From positions 24,399,472 through 24,463,471 of the forward strand of contig NC_092696.1 in assembly GCF_964275005.1 (NCBI RefSeq): a stretch of 64,000 bases of DNA. Reading direction: 5' to 3'. Made by a program: the position numbers and the translations under genes. The notes beneath the pieces were generated by a model. It ran no database searches and was not told the origin of the DNA. It worked only from the letters and a program-made list of their open reading frames with translations. Origin of the DNA: Diadema setosum. Its lineage: Eukaryota; Echinodermata; Echinoidea; Diadematoida; Diadematidae. Numbering within the stretch: the stretch's first letter is position 1; every line of letters starts with the position of its first letter. Below are positions 11,985 to 23,281 of the stretch, one piece after another.

Positions 11985-12521
11985 CACTGAACTCTATATA
12001 GTGGAGGGGGCCCTGTGCGTACTTAGCGTGCACTACACACCGAAAAGCCACTACGCTCGTGTTGCACTGTGGGTACAAGTTTGAAGCCACTGGAAGTGCT
12101 GGCGGGTGGCAGTCATTTTTGGACTTTGCTATGGGGCACCAATAAGGTGCCAAGTGTTACATGGCTATTTTGTTACGAAATGAGTAATTTTGTCTACAAA
12201 ATGGCATTTTGAAATCAGTCTGTTGAAGAAATGTTCATTTTGTCATAAAACCAGTTGTTTTGTTAGGAAATGTTCATTTTGTCGATTTAAGAGCCATTTC
12301 ATAATAAAATAGCCCATGCAATACTTGGCGCCCCATAATTTACACCAAAGTGACTTTCCACTGAGGAACGCACGCTTCTTCTGCGTACCCTCTGCACAAC
12401 AGTAGCGTATAGTAAAGTGAGCGGGGCCTAAAGGTGGAGTCCTAAAATGGCAGCACCAACTAAAGCAAAGCGCTGGCTTCAAGCACTGTGCGTAACGTCT
12501 TTTCCACTATAGAGTTCAGTG
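11985..12521. mobile_element. hAT-like non-autonomous element
   Basis: The ends are 'cactgaactctata' and 'tatagagttcagtg', an inverted repeat of about 20 bp. The flanks gTTTTTTA and TTTTTTTA make an imperfect 8-bp duplication. CA...TG ends and an 8-bp duplication suit hAT. Inside, 12164-12310 holds a weaker inverted pair around 'ggctattttgtt', perhaps a nested element. No transposase. Confidence 0.65.
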
Positions 12522-15500
12522 TTTTTTTATGATTATTCTATGATACTTCAGTAGTAAATTATGTTTGTGCAAATTTGCAGATTAGTGTATTATTTTGCCT
12601 ATGTTGTCATATATTGCAATACAGCATTACTGTTGTCTTGATGAAGTTCACATTTTGTTTTTTTTGTTGTTTTTTTTTGCAAAGAGCAAGAATTAATGTG
12701 GATGGATAATTTGTATGAAGAGTTTGTGAAGAAGGAGCCATCATTCCCAATGCACTTCAAGGATTTTTGTAAATGCCAACATGCATGTTATATACCCCCA
12801 CTGTGGCCTGAAATAAGATTCCCATTAAAACAACACCAATTAAAATTGATGTTGGTATGTCATACACATGAATACTTGGTCTGTATTACAGACAGGTGAA
12901 GTGATTGTTGTAGGAAAATTGATAAGAATGAGTAGGACATGCAGGAATTGAACCGTGAATGAAACGGGGAGGAATGAACAACTTTGACACGGGGCAGCTG
13001 TGAGGAATTTTGAAAACGAGGTAACATGATACAGTGTTTCGTGTAGATGGAAAAATAGCAGTTTCTATTGCACAGTCTGAAGGTAGTATATTCTGTGAGC
13101 TACAGTCTGTATGTAAGTGAAAGAGAGAGCTTTTTCAATGGAAGTGGTGGATCCTTGCCCTGTAACTACGTATGTCCTCTTTTTAGCTTCAGTCATTTCC
13201 ATCTTGGCACAGTGTTAAGTATAGATCATGTTACTTGTCACAGTAATTTGGCAGTGAACATGCTCTTAACTCAACTCTTTATTTTATTATTATTCCAGTT
13301 CCACATATCAGACTATTTCATTCTTCATACAAATGTCACAATGTTATTAGGGAATGAGTACAGTACTGTGATTGGCCACTTGAAGCTTTCATGATTTTTT
13401 TTTCCCTGCGATGGCTAACATGTAAATGAGGGCTGCTACATGTGTGTGATTGGATGGGATCAGTGGGCTAAGCTTCATAGTGCATTTTGAGAGGTTGGAG
13501 AGATTTTCCTGCCTCTCACTGACGGGTGATAGTCAGTTTAGAGTCAAGCTGAGATTGTGTGTCGATGCTGATGAGCACATTCTGTATTGAGAGAAGAAAA
13601 AGAAAAGAAAAGAAAAACCAGTGACAGTAAGAAATATCAAATTAAATTCATATTTATGTATACAAAAATGATTTCACTTTTGCGTGTCTAATTTCCCTAT
13701 TTATGTAGTTTGTTGTAGTACTCGGTGAAGGAAATTGTTGATATAGGATAAGAACTAACTGGCTGAACATCTCGAAGGGTAGTTGTAGACCAAGACATTT
13801 ACATGAGGTGTATTTTGCTCTTTCATAGCTTTTTTTTCCAAGGCTGTAAAATTAGTTCTCTGTAGTTAACCATAATCAATTGGTAATAGCAATTTTGTTT
13901 AGTGTGTACTTCTTGATACAGACCGACCTTTGTGTAACATAGTTGTTTTATCATCTTATTATTATTTTTTTTTTTTAACCAAAAGGTTATGAATTTTACC
14001 ATAAAGTTATCCATCATTGGAAAGACTCCAAAGGAAGTTTGCTCTGGTCTGTATTAGAGACATAAATCATAAACTTAATTTACAGAGCTCACTCAAGCTA
14101 TGATATTATTTTTTTTTTCTGCAGATGTTTTAGATGAGATCATTAGAAACTGGTTGTAGCATTAAATGAGATGATCAACTCTTAGCCTGATTTAAGCCAG
14201 GATTTGCTATTATTTTCACAAGGAATTTATTTCTGTGTGAAGCACATGTATCATTGGTATACAATTCATGCAATATCTCTCAGTATGCTTATTCTTATTG
14301 TTGAAGATTAAATGTTGAACTCGAACTCATATTGTTAGCATAGGTTAATGGCTGCCCAATATGCTGAGAAGTGTTCTATCCCACCTATTAGACAGTAATT
14401 GTATTGTGTATGCCTCCTCATGACATGTAGGACCTACAGCAAAACTTTGACATATACAATGTAACAGTCACACACACATCACTAGCACTTGGTTAGCCAC
14501 ATCATATTTCAGTTGTAACAAAACAATTGTGTCTTTAAGTTAAATTATGGAAAAACAATGTATTATGTTATATTGTATTTTGCTATGCACCCTGTGCTGT
14601 ACTTCAAAAGAAAAGTTGTTATGTATAAGACCTGACTAAATGTTTGTTCTTATGAATGCTGCCAGCAAAACAGTTACAATGTATGAGTTGAGGTTGTGAA
14701 CATTTCCGTTATAGCCGAAAAGCATGAAGTTTATGTTGCATTATGTTTTGACTGAATGATGGCACCAAGAATCAGTTTGTTGTATTACATAATGGTGAAT
14801 TGCACAAGGGTGCCAGTATTAGTTTCCAGTTTTGTTGCTTCCAAGTTGTAAAACTTAATTCTTAGCTGCTTTTAAGAATGTGGCCATAGCTTTGTTTTCA
14901 TATCACATTAATAGCAAGGAGGTAAGCCAACTTTAATGATTTTTTTATTTTTATTATTATTATTATTATTATTATCTTTTTTTTTACTGTTGAATCCTGC
15001 ATAACTTCTTAGATGAATAAGAAATTAATGGACATGTCATTCAAGCTTTGGTCAGCATTAGCAAATGAAGCAGTATCTGTATTCATAGGTACATGAGATT
15101 AGTTATTGAATACATGGATAGCTTGCTGATGTTATACATCAAAGGACTTTGTGACAAATGAATGATTGCAAACTCATTGAATACTTGTGTGTGTGTTTTA
15201 GGTTTAGTTGTTTTTACAAGTGTGATTGAAAGTTTTGACACAGATGTTATTTTTTGGTGCAATGACTGTGTAAAATATATACATGTATGTCTGAATGATG
15301 TCACTTCATGTGCATATTTGCCTTTCTGTAGGGGAAACATTGTTCCAAGTCAATCCAATTGCTTGTCTGATAGACATACTAAATATTACCTACGCTTCAT
15401 GCACTCCCTCATATTTGAATTATATAGTATCACAATGTACTTTGTTTGGCTGTTTCTATCAAATCACCACATATTCAATCTGTTGTGAGTATGCATGTTG

Positions 15501-16180
15501 TATGCAGGCTTGAAAGAGTTTGTGGGAATGGTAATTCCCTGCACTTCATATTGATGAAGTTTGATGATCATGAAGTAGGAATGTAACTGGTGTTTGAAAC
15601 TACACCTTAAATGGTCGTGTTGTTCAAAAACAAACATATCCTCACACTGTTTTGTGTAAACACACACACAACACATACACAACACAACAAACACATACAC
15701 ACTCTTTCATGCTTAAGTTGTGGCAGTGTGTATGTAAATGATGTGTAGGCCAAGTTTATAATGATGTATAGTCAAGTACTCAGAATTTATTCATTTTGGG
15801 CATTTCATTGCTATCTCTCTCTTTTCCAGTGGTGAAAGGGGGAAACTGTTTTGTGACTGTTAAGGTCAAGGTATGAGTATATATGAAGATATAACTGTAT
15901 TTATTCAGTTCGTTATGTGATTATTGTATGACATCTGTGATTTGTTATAGGTCACCACTGCATTTGACATTTTCATATTTTTTTTTTCTATAATGTACTT
16001 GAAATTTCGTGAATGACTGTGCTTTCATCATTGTACCATACAAGCAAGGGATGTACATATTCTTTTCCTAATAATAAAATATTCTATAAGATAAAAATGC
16101 AAATGATCTGTGTACTGTTCTTTACTTGTGAATGAAACCAATGTATGCACACTTAAAGATGTACAGTTTTTTATAATAAT
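12522..16180. other. Intergenic or long 3' UTR, no gene seen
   Basis: AT-rich sequence with an (ATT)n tract near 14945-14975 and a CA-rich tract near 15661-15700. An AATAAA lies at 16073-16078 and could end a long GNPTAB transcript. Open frames up to about 108 codons here look like chance. Confidence 0.4.
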
Positions 16181-16885
16181 GGTGATCCCACTTTAGAGGG
16201 CTACCGTTTCATAATTGTCTACTATGGAGACTGCAATGTTGGATGTGAGGAAAGAGGAACTCTTCGTCTTCCTTTGGTACCAAATTGTGTTGACAGATGT
16301 CACGCATGACTGAGCACATTAACTTTAAAGACAACAATGACAAGTTGCACTTTTTTCCAAGTTTGAGTGTTAACATGAAGGAACATTGAATGTCTTACTG
16401 AAATGGATAAGATCTGTCAATGAGTGGTCAAATGAACAGGCCAGCCTGCATGACTGCAGGTTAGTGTTGAGGGTTTCCTCTTACCTTCTATGGTCCATAG
16501 CTTTCAACATGGCCACCTGCCCTTTCAACACATAGCTCGCAGTGACGGACATGTCTTGAATGGATCTCACCACCATATCAGGGTTGTTGCATAAGGCAGC
16601 TGCTTTGTGGTGAATGCAGCTCTTGGAGATAACAAGGAATCACCACATACACCTTGTTCTTGAAGTAGCCTCAGAGAAAATAATCACAAGTTTTGAGGTC
16701 TGGTGATCTCGATGGCAATTCAGTGTCATGGTTGAGGGTAACGACTCTTTTATGGAATAGAAAGAGTTCTCTTTGACAATTGTGGTTCACGACAAGACGA
16801 TGAGCTGGAGCACCATCTTGAATTAACCCACCGCTGAATGTTCAGTGAGCCTGTCGTTCAAAGTTTTCCTCCAGTTGCGATACCA

Positions 16886-16931
16886 TGTTTTTATCCACAA
16901 TGTGCCTCTCGACTCGGGTGTATGAATGGTC
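16886..16931 (+). mobile_element. SINE body fragment inside the transposase remnant
   Basis: The 46 bp include 'ctcgactcgggtgtatgaat', matching the body of the SINE at 9356-9598. An 18-bp near-copy flanks it (16868-16885 and 16932-16949, both starting CCTCCAGTTG), consistent with retroposition. Confidence 0.65.
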
Positions 16932-17286
16932 CCTCCAGTTGTGGTACCACATTTCCATTGAGCATATGAAGGTACATGTTGCCATTTACATTCCCTTGAG
17001 GGAAAACTGGTCTGATAAAGTAGCCACTCTCACAAAGGCCAACTGACACGGTCCACTATGCTCTGTTCATATTCACATCAAAGTTAGCATCTGGGGGTGT
17101 CCTGCAGGGGCACATTCAATGACATTATGTGAGTTCACCTTGCTATCCATTTCAACGCTGGCCTCATTGCCAATAGACTGTTTACATAATTTATTACAAT
17201 TTCTGGATGTTTCCAACAGCCTAGCAACAAAGCATTTCATTCACCTGTTCCCTCCAAGGAAGTTCCATGGGCAGGGATTCACTTAA

Positions 17287-17579
17287 GGCGTTTTCACATC
17301 AGCCCGATGTTTTGAAATAGCGCTCTATTTTCTGCCTTGGGAAATTAACCTGATCAAGAAATAGCGTGCTATTTGATAATGTGAATACAAATTAGCAGCT
17401 AATTGATCGAGAAAATTTCTCGAGTCTAACGCAGGAAATTAGCAGGATAATTAATGCGAACTAGCGCGCTGTTTGATAATGTTCGGGCTGATGTGAATAG
17501 GAAATGAAATAGCGTGCTAATTTGTGATCGCGAAAAATATCTCGAGCTTGGATTTTTATCGGGCTGATGTGAAAACGCC
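17287..17579. mobile_element. 293-bp Harbinger-like MITE
   Basis: The perfect 20-plus-bp terminal inverted repeat begins GGCGTTTTCACATCAGCCCG and ends with its complement. TAA flanks both sides (17284-17286, 17580-17582), the usual 3-bp duplication of PIF/Harbinger. The inside is rich in 'aaatagcg' and 'ctcgag' words. It interrupts the mariner-like transposase remnant. Confidence 0.9.
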
Positions 17580-18530
17580 TAATGTTGTTGCTTGGTATGG
17601 CAAACTTCCGGCAAGCTTTGTGGTTGTAAAGGGCAACTTTTGTGAACAAAGCATGCATAAAATCTGAATACATTGCAGAACTGGTCTATTACAAGATTCT
17701 GCAGAAATTTGCATCTCTGTTCGTGCAGGCTTTCAACTATCTGGAGAATTTGTCTTCTAGGAAAAACAAGTGTACCCTCTAAGGGTGCATATGCAAGTCC
17801 AGTCTTGTGATGTGATTAAATGTTGCCGAAGCTAATCCCAATCCATTTCTCCTTGAACTTGTTCCCCTTGGATGTTACTTGAGCTGCTGCCTTGCTGCTT
17901 CAACGTTCTGTGAGGATTTTCCAGTGCACTTTCTCCCAGAATTGCCCTTGTTGGGATTCAGACTAGTACCATGCTCTTTTTACTTTCTATTGCCCAGATT
18001 GTCTTAAAGATGGTGGTTCACCATCGTTCCCCGACAGCCTCACGAGTCTGTTGCAGACTCCCAGTCTCATAAAATTTAGTAACAACAAAATGCTCTCTGC
18101 TCGACTGTAAGCTAAACCATTTTGTGATTTTTGCATAAACACACCCACTATGTCCATACACTTTTCTACACCCATTCACAACATGATAATACATCAGTAA
18201 CTACGTTTCAGAACGGTCATGTTCAGTCAATTCAGTCACAATCAATTTGGTATGTAAGTCTTCTAATGAATAATTTGTTTGATTGAAAGACAAAAAAAAA
18301 AATCAAATCATTCAACAGATGTCTCACATACCCCAGACATGCATGACATTTAGTGAAAAGACTTCTATTCCTGTGGTGACAACATGAACTTGGGTTGAAT
18401 GTCTTTGTGCAAGATCTGGAAGTTGGAAAAAGTGCATTTCTGCATTGCCTTATTCAAGAACAATAGTCTCTCATCAATGAGTGTGATGAGTGTGATCAAT
18501 GAGCATGTTCTAGGCTCCACCAAAAAGGCT

Positions 18531-18924
18531 AAAATTCAGGAAGAGTTTTCTACACTCAGTACAACCCCTGTATGGCATTCCCCAGAGCTGCAGGATAGAA
18601 GCCTGGTCAAAACATCTACAGGAGAAACCCCATAACCTCTCTTTTGAGCCAAAGGAATCCCTCCCAACAGGTGCCAGTGAGCCATGGCAAAATTGGTGCT
18701 GCCTGAATCGCCTTAGAACCGGAGTTGGGAGATGCAAAGCCCTGATGCAGAAATGGGGATACAACCATGATGGATCCACAGAATGCGACTGCGGGGAGGC
18801 TCCCCAGACAATGGAACACCTACTAAACTGCACCCTGCTACCACAACCTTGTACATCACATGATCTCCACGATTACACCCCATGTGCCAGAGCCTGTGTT
18901 GTGCAGTGGCTGGGAAAAGTGTAG
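18531..18924 (+). pseudogene. 3' end of a non-LTR retrotransposon (LINE) ORF2
   Basis: An open frame ending in TAG at 18924 reads EPWQNWCCLNRLRTGVGRCK, ALMQKWGYNHDGSTECDCGE and APQTMEHLLNC. This matches the region after the reverse transcriptase of jockey/CR1-type LINEs (LNRLRTG.GRC, C.CG....M.HL...C). The frame is closed upstream near 18520, so only the last about 130 codons remain. A typical 5'-truncated insertion. Confidence 0.85.
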
Positions 18925-19370
18925 CGACACGAGAGAAGAATGAGTGTGATCTGGACGTATTAATGTAGTATCAATGGGAAGAAGAAAATATTTTGGTGTT
19001 TTTTGAGGAATAATGCCTAAAAGTTGGATTACCTTTTTTTTCTATATACACTGTACAAACCTCTCCACGGGTCTATTTCATAAAGACATTGAACTTACTG
19101 TCATGATGCAACAAAAGCAGTTGCAGTAGAACCTTATCACAAAATGATTGGATATAGCAAAATTCTTATATGAAGAACATAATTCTGCATGTCCTAACTC
19201 TTTGTATTTCTTTGTTTTTGTACCCTGATACAGTATAAAGAAACCCGACATCTACAAGGTAATTGTCCTGTTTTCTTTTAGGTGTTTGTCATAACACAGT
19301 TTCCCTGCACTACAGCACAGATACCTACAGCTGATGGGTTGGTATTCCTGGCTACTGCCATGGCATATAG

Positions 19371-19615
19371 TCACTGGGGTGACAAGACGACCTATCTACA
19401 AAATGTTAATTGTTCAGGAGAGTAGTAGAACATGGCAGCCAAAGCACTATATCAAATGGAGAGCCTTTCCTTTGACATGCCATGGTCGATTCATTTATGG
19501 GATAAGACAGCTAGGATTTGGACAGGACATCACTTCACTGATTATCTGACTATTACTGTATTCCAAAAGTCATTTTCACCAAAATTTGAGACAAAAGGTC
19601 TTGTCACCCCAGTGA
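19371..19615. mobile_element. MITE with TCACTGGGGTGACAAGAC ends (copy 1)
   Basis: The left end 'tcactggggtgacaagac' is complementary to the right end 'gtcttgtcaccccagtga'. The inside matches, in reverse orientation, the element at 55935-56190 (shared 'gacatgcc(a/g)tggt' and 'ggatttggacaggacatcac'). Superfamily not assigned. Confidence 0.8.
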
Positions 19616-19689
19616 TGATAAACAATCATAGCAACTTAAAACAAATTTTAATCTCTTCATGGTCAGATACACTGTAGATCAACTGAAAA

Positions 19690-22600
19690 AAAAAAAGGAA
19701 CACATAAACTAAATCAAATTTATAGAAGGATCGTAATATATTTCATCATCCATACATTTCCTCTTTAAATACTCAGAAAAGAGTTACATACACTATCTTC
19801 ACAGATCATTTACATAAAAGAATACTCTCACATATACACAATAAACAGTAATTTCATTACAGAGGTTTTGCTCTTTACATTACAACAAACAAACTGCACA
19901 CAAGTTGAAACTTAACAAATCTGTAGAATTCTTTCTCTCTGTGCTGGATGCTTTTACAATGCCTTACACACTATTGACCTTACCATTCCCTTGCCAAAGG
20001 GGATATACATGTCAAAAAATAGAGTGCAACTGGTAAGACTAAAATATTGCAAGTAATGAATTCATAAACAAAACTTCAAAAAGTTGGCATGATGTAATTA
20101 TATAATCAGTGTTTAAACTTCATGGAAACTGGACAAACTGGCAACATAATTTGCAAAATCATGACAAAAACTGTCACACCTTTCTACTATTGAATTCCTA
20201 CCAAGGGTGGTATTTACAGTGCTATCTAGGGCTCCATATCAAATGACTTGGAGCCAAAGGTATTAAGTTAAGATGTATGTGATGAGCACATCAGGTTAGT
20301 GCCATGACCTTGGCAATGAAAGATAAAACACCTGCTGTTGGAAGGAGCAAACTATTGTTCCATGTTAATCAATTCACAAACTGCCATCATGCCTTAAAGG
20401 TACATTATTGTAAACAGGCTCTACTTGGTACACCATATATGCACTCACCCATTCAATGCTTTCTCATTATGAGAGTGACTATACAGCCTTATGTATGAAA
20501 AGATCAATCCACGTGTTTTTGCACCAAAGTGCAACCCATATATGTGGTATTTGAAAGACAAGAGCTGATACAATGTCACATTCTCATGCAAGACACCAAA
20601 AACACACACACATATACACATACACACAGTAGGTACACACAAAGCTGTGTCAAGTGGAAGTCACGTTGTACAGGGGACAGAATTTTATCTAGCTAAATGA
20701 TGTCACTGCCTGACATTTTTCCCATACTCAAATGGATTCTTACTACAAACATCTTCTCTGCCCCCCCCCCCAAAAAAAAACAACATATAAAAACAAACAA
20801 AATTAATAAACAGTAAAAACACTTGTTTTGTTAAACAAAACTTGTTACAAAATATTTTGTTGAATAACAGAGAAACAAGAACAGGTGACAAGATGAAATA
20901 GGAGAGAATCTCCAATTGGTATCATTGAAGTCACATTGTGATAGTCCAGAACCCTTTAGTGTTCACATCATTACCACAAAGCATTAGTCCCAGACTGGGT
21001 AATACACAGCCAGGAGCTACTGGCTGTGCTATCCCTTAAGCTGCTTGTTACTCATGTCTTGCCATGCCACCTTTTTGGGTTGGATTATGAGTCAGTCCTG
21101 CTGGTGCATAAAGAGAGTGGGGAAAAGTAAAGGGACTACTGACCCCTATTTCACCTGTTTACTACCATATTCTATAAGATCTTCAAAGATATTTCCACAT
21201 GGCCAATTAAGCTCCCACTAGTAATAAATGAAGACTGACATATCAAGAATTTAGAGCACAAATGATCACACATTCATGCACAACTTCAAATTTTCAGCAG
21301 TCTACTTGTATGCCAATATCTTAATCATTATTTTTTTTTGTATTTTTAAAAATTCCCATTCCCTCACTAGTCTAAACTGGTGAATCAGTGGAATTGACAG
21401 TGAATACTTCTACACACATTATTTGCTGGCACAACCCTGCAATTATTGAATAAGTGCCAGATCGGGGGAAAGAACATATGGTATTAAATCTTGCCAATTC
21501 AAATTCAGAGGAGGGATATCTTAATTTCATTGCAAAGACATACAAACAAAGCACAGTATAATTCATCTGCAGAAAACTTCACCAGCTGCTACTGAACGTT
21601 GCTGCTTACTACAATGAACTGCTAATACACTGAAAATACCACTATTGGGACATAATACGTACATGTTACTGTAACGTACTCAAATTCAGTGTTTCTTTTC
21701 CTAAAGCCTAGTAGTGCACCATTTTATCCACCTGCTCCCTCTCACCAAAATTCTTATGCAAGAATTTGCTTAATATTCATAAGATGTTCATAGAGAGGGC
21801 AAACCTCCAGCAAGCTTCGTGTTTTTTAAGGCAATCTCTTGTGAACAAGGCCTGCACAGAATTTGATAACATTACAGAAACGGTCTACCTACCACAGCTG
21901 GTGTGGTAGCGCATATTCATTAAATAGTCACAAAAATATCAGTCATTTCATTGTTTCTTCTCTCTGTAATGCAGAGTAGAGCATCTCATCCCATTTTTTT
22001 TTTAAACTTGTCTCAGCATATTATTTCTGAACTAAACATATTATCAAGTGGATATGAATCAAAATTCAAACTTTGGAAACACATGAACTCATCAAACTTG
22101 CGCTTCAAGTATTTGTTCAATTACCACTACCACCACAAATCAAGCACCAAAATCTCAAATAAACAGCAGCTGCACAATATTTTCAGCATATGGAAGTCTT
22201 GCACATCTCTTTGCTGTTATTTCAGATGAGATGTCTTCCATAAGACATGCATTAAAGCCAAGCAAATGAATTCACCTTCACTCATCTGGGTTGGACATGT
22301 TTCATTTCCCCAAGGGATAGGGTCAATTATATTCACCTCCCAGCAACACTATCTCCAAATAGTCATTTTAGTGTAGTGATACTGTATCTCAAGATTTACA
22401 GTTATTTCTGGCACTGTCATCAAACTTTGTGTTCATTCACCTACCTCACACTACTTTGCACTTTTTGCCTAATCTTCTGTAGTCTTGAAGATAGTGGACA
22501 CGATGAGTAAAAGATTCTGACAGGGGGAGGTCAAAGGTTATGTACTAGGTAATGATCACTGTTCTCTCACATCCTTGATGAGAGTTTAAATCAGGTGATA

Positions 22601-23152
22601 CACCAATATACAACTCTCTTAGAAATACCACAGGTACAGTACTATATAGATAAACACTTCACTATCCATTCATTCTTAAATGAAAAAAAAAAAATGCTGA
22701 GACAATTCCTTGTGATGAATCTATTTCTCTTTTGCTTACATCACTTTACTTCATATCTTGTTAAATCTTCAGACTTATGCAATTGAAACAATATTTTTAA
22801 ATGACCAAGGTGACACATTCCATAAATTACATGAAAGCAACGTCTTATTGCATGTTCTTTTTCACCTTGTGGTGATCAATTGAACAAATTTGAAGTTCTG
22901 ACTTGCATGTATACCTTACATCTGACCATCCACTTGGTAACCAAGCAATAAATAACCAACATTTCTGTTTCAAGACGTGAGGACATGATTATCACCATGA
23001 CACAAATTTAGGCAATGCTTGATGTGTCTCCCTCCACATGGTCTGTGTCAGAAGATATGGCTAAACACACTGACCACCGTACATACACAGTATGTACTGT
23101 TAGCAGGATGATCACAGCTGTTCCTTTAACCTTCCATCCCCTTCTCCTACCA
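19690..23152 (-). other. ZNF143: ZNF143 3' flank and probable 3' UTR
   Basis: No coding match. Starting from the stop and moving left, no AATAAA was seen on the minus strand before about 19700. A variant ATTAAA lies at 19647-19652, which would give a 3' UTR of about 3.5 kb. Contains a mariner-like fragment (21697-21905), a CA-rich tract near 20600 and poly-C/A at 20760. Without transcripts the end is unknown. Confidence 0.3.
21697..21905 (-). pseudogene. Second fragment of the mariner-like transposase family
   Basis: This aligns with 17210-17286 plus 17583-17700 of the first remnant ('caaacctccagcaagcttcg' against 'caaacttccggcaagctttg', then 'ttgtgaacaa'). It has no insert where the first copy carries the 293-bp MITE. 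Confidence 0.7.
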
Positions 23153-23281
23153 TCATGTGTGGAGAGAAGCAAGCTCCGCCTCTTCCGTCTCTGCAGAAAG
23201 ATGTGAGCTGGCTGTTCCATCTTCCTCCTTCTCTCCCTCCTCACCCTCAGTTGTGCCAATGGCCATGACTTGTTGCAGTTG
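23153..23281 (-). CDS. ZNF143: ZNF143 last coding exon
   Basis: The acceptor is 'tccatttcag' (reverse strand). It reads [20 protein letters not shown], then [22 protein letters not shown] and TGA at 23155-23153. An acidic end like that of vertebrate ZNF143 and not otherwise conserved. Confidence 0.85.
   Translation of the reverse strand, partial: QLQQVMAIGTTEGEEGEKEEDGTASSHLSAETEEAELASLHT

Larger units (their letters stand above)
16480..17950 (-). pseudogene. Decayed Tc1/mariner-like transposase
   Basis: On the minus strand, about 17930-17700 resembles the N-terminal helix-turn-helix part (GRKCTGKSSQ, VEAARQQLK). About 17100-16590 carries the catalytic part: LIQDGAPAHR, then SRSPDLKTCDYFL and GYFKNKVYVV, the usual second and third Asp motifs of the DDE/D fold. 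The frame has stops and shifts, for example a stop between YFL and GYF, so it is dead. It is also split by a Harbinger-like MITE (17287-17579) and a short SINE piece (16886-16931). A second fragment of the same family lies at 21697-21905. The element's own ends were not identified. Confidence 0.8.
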
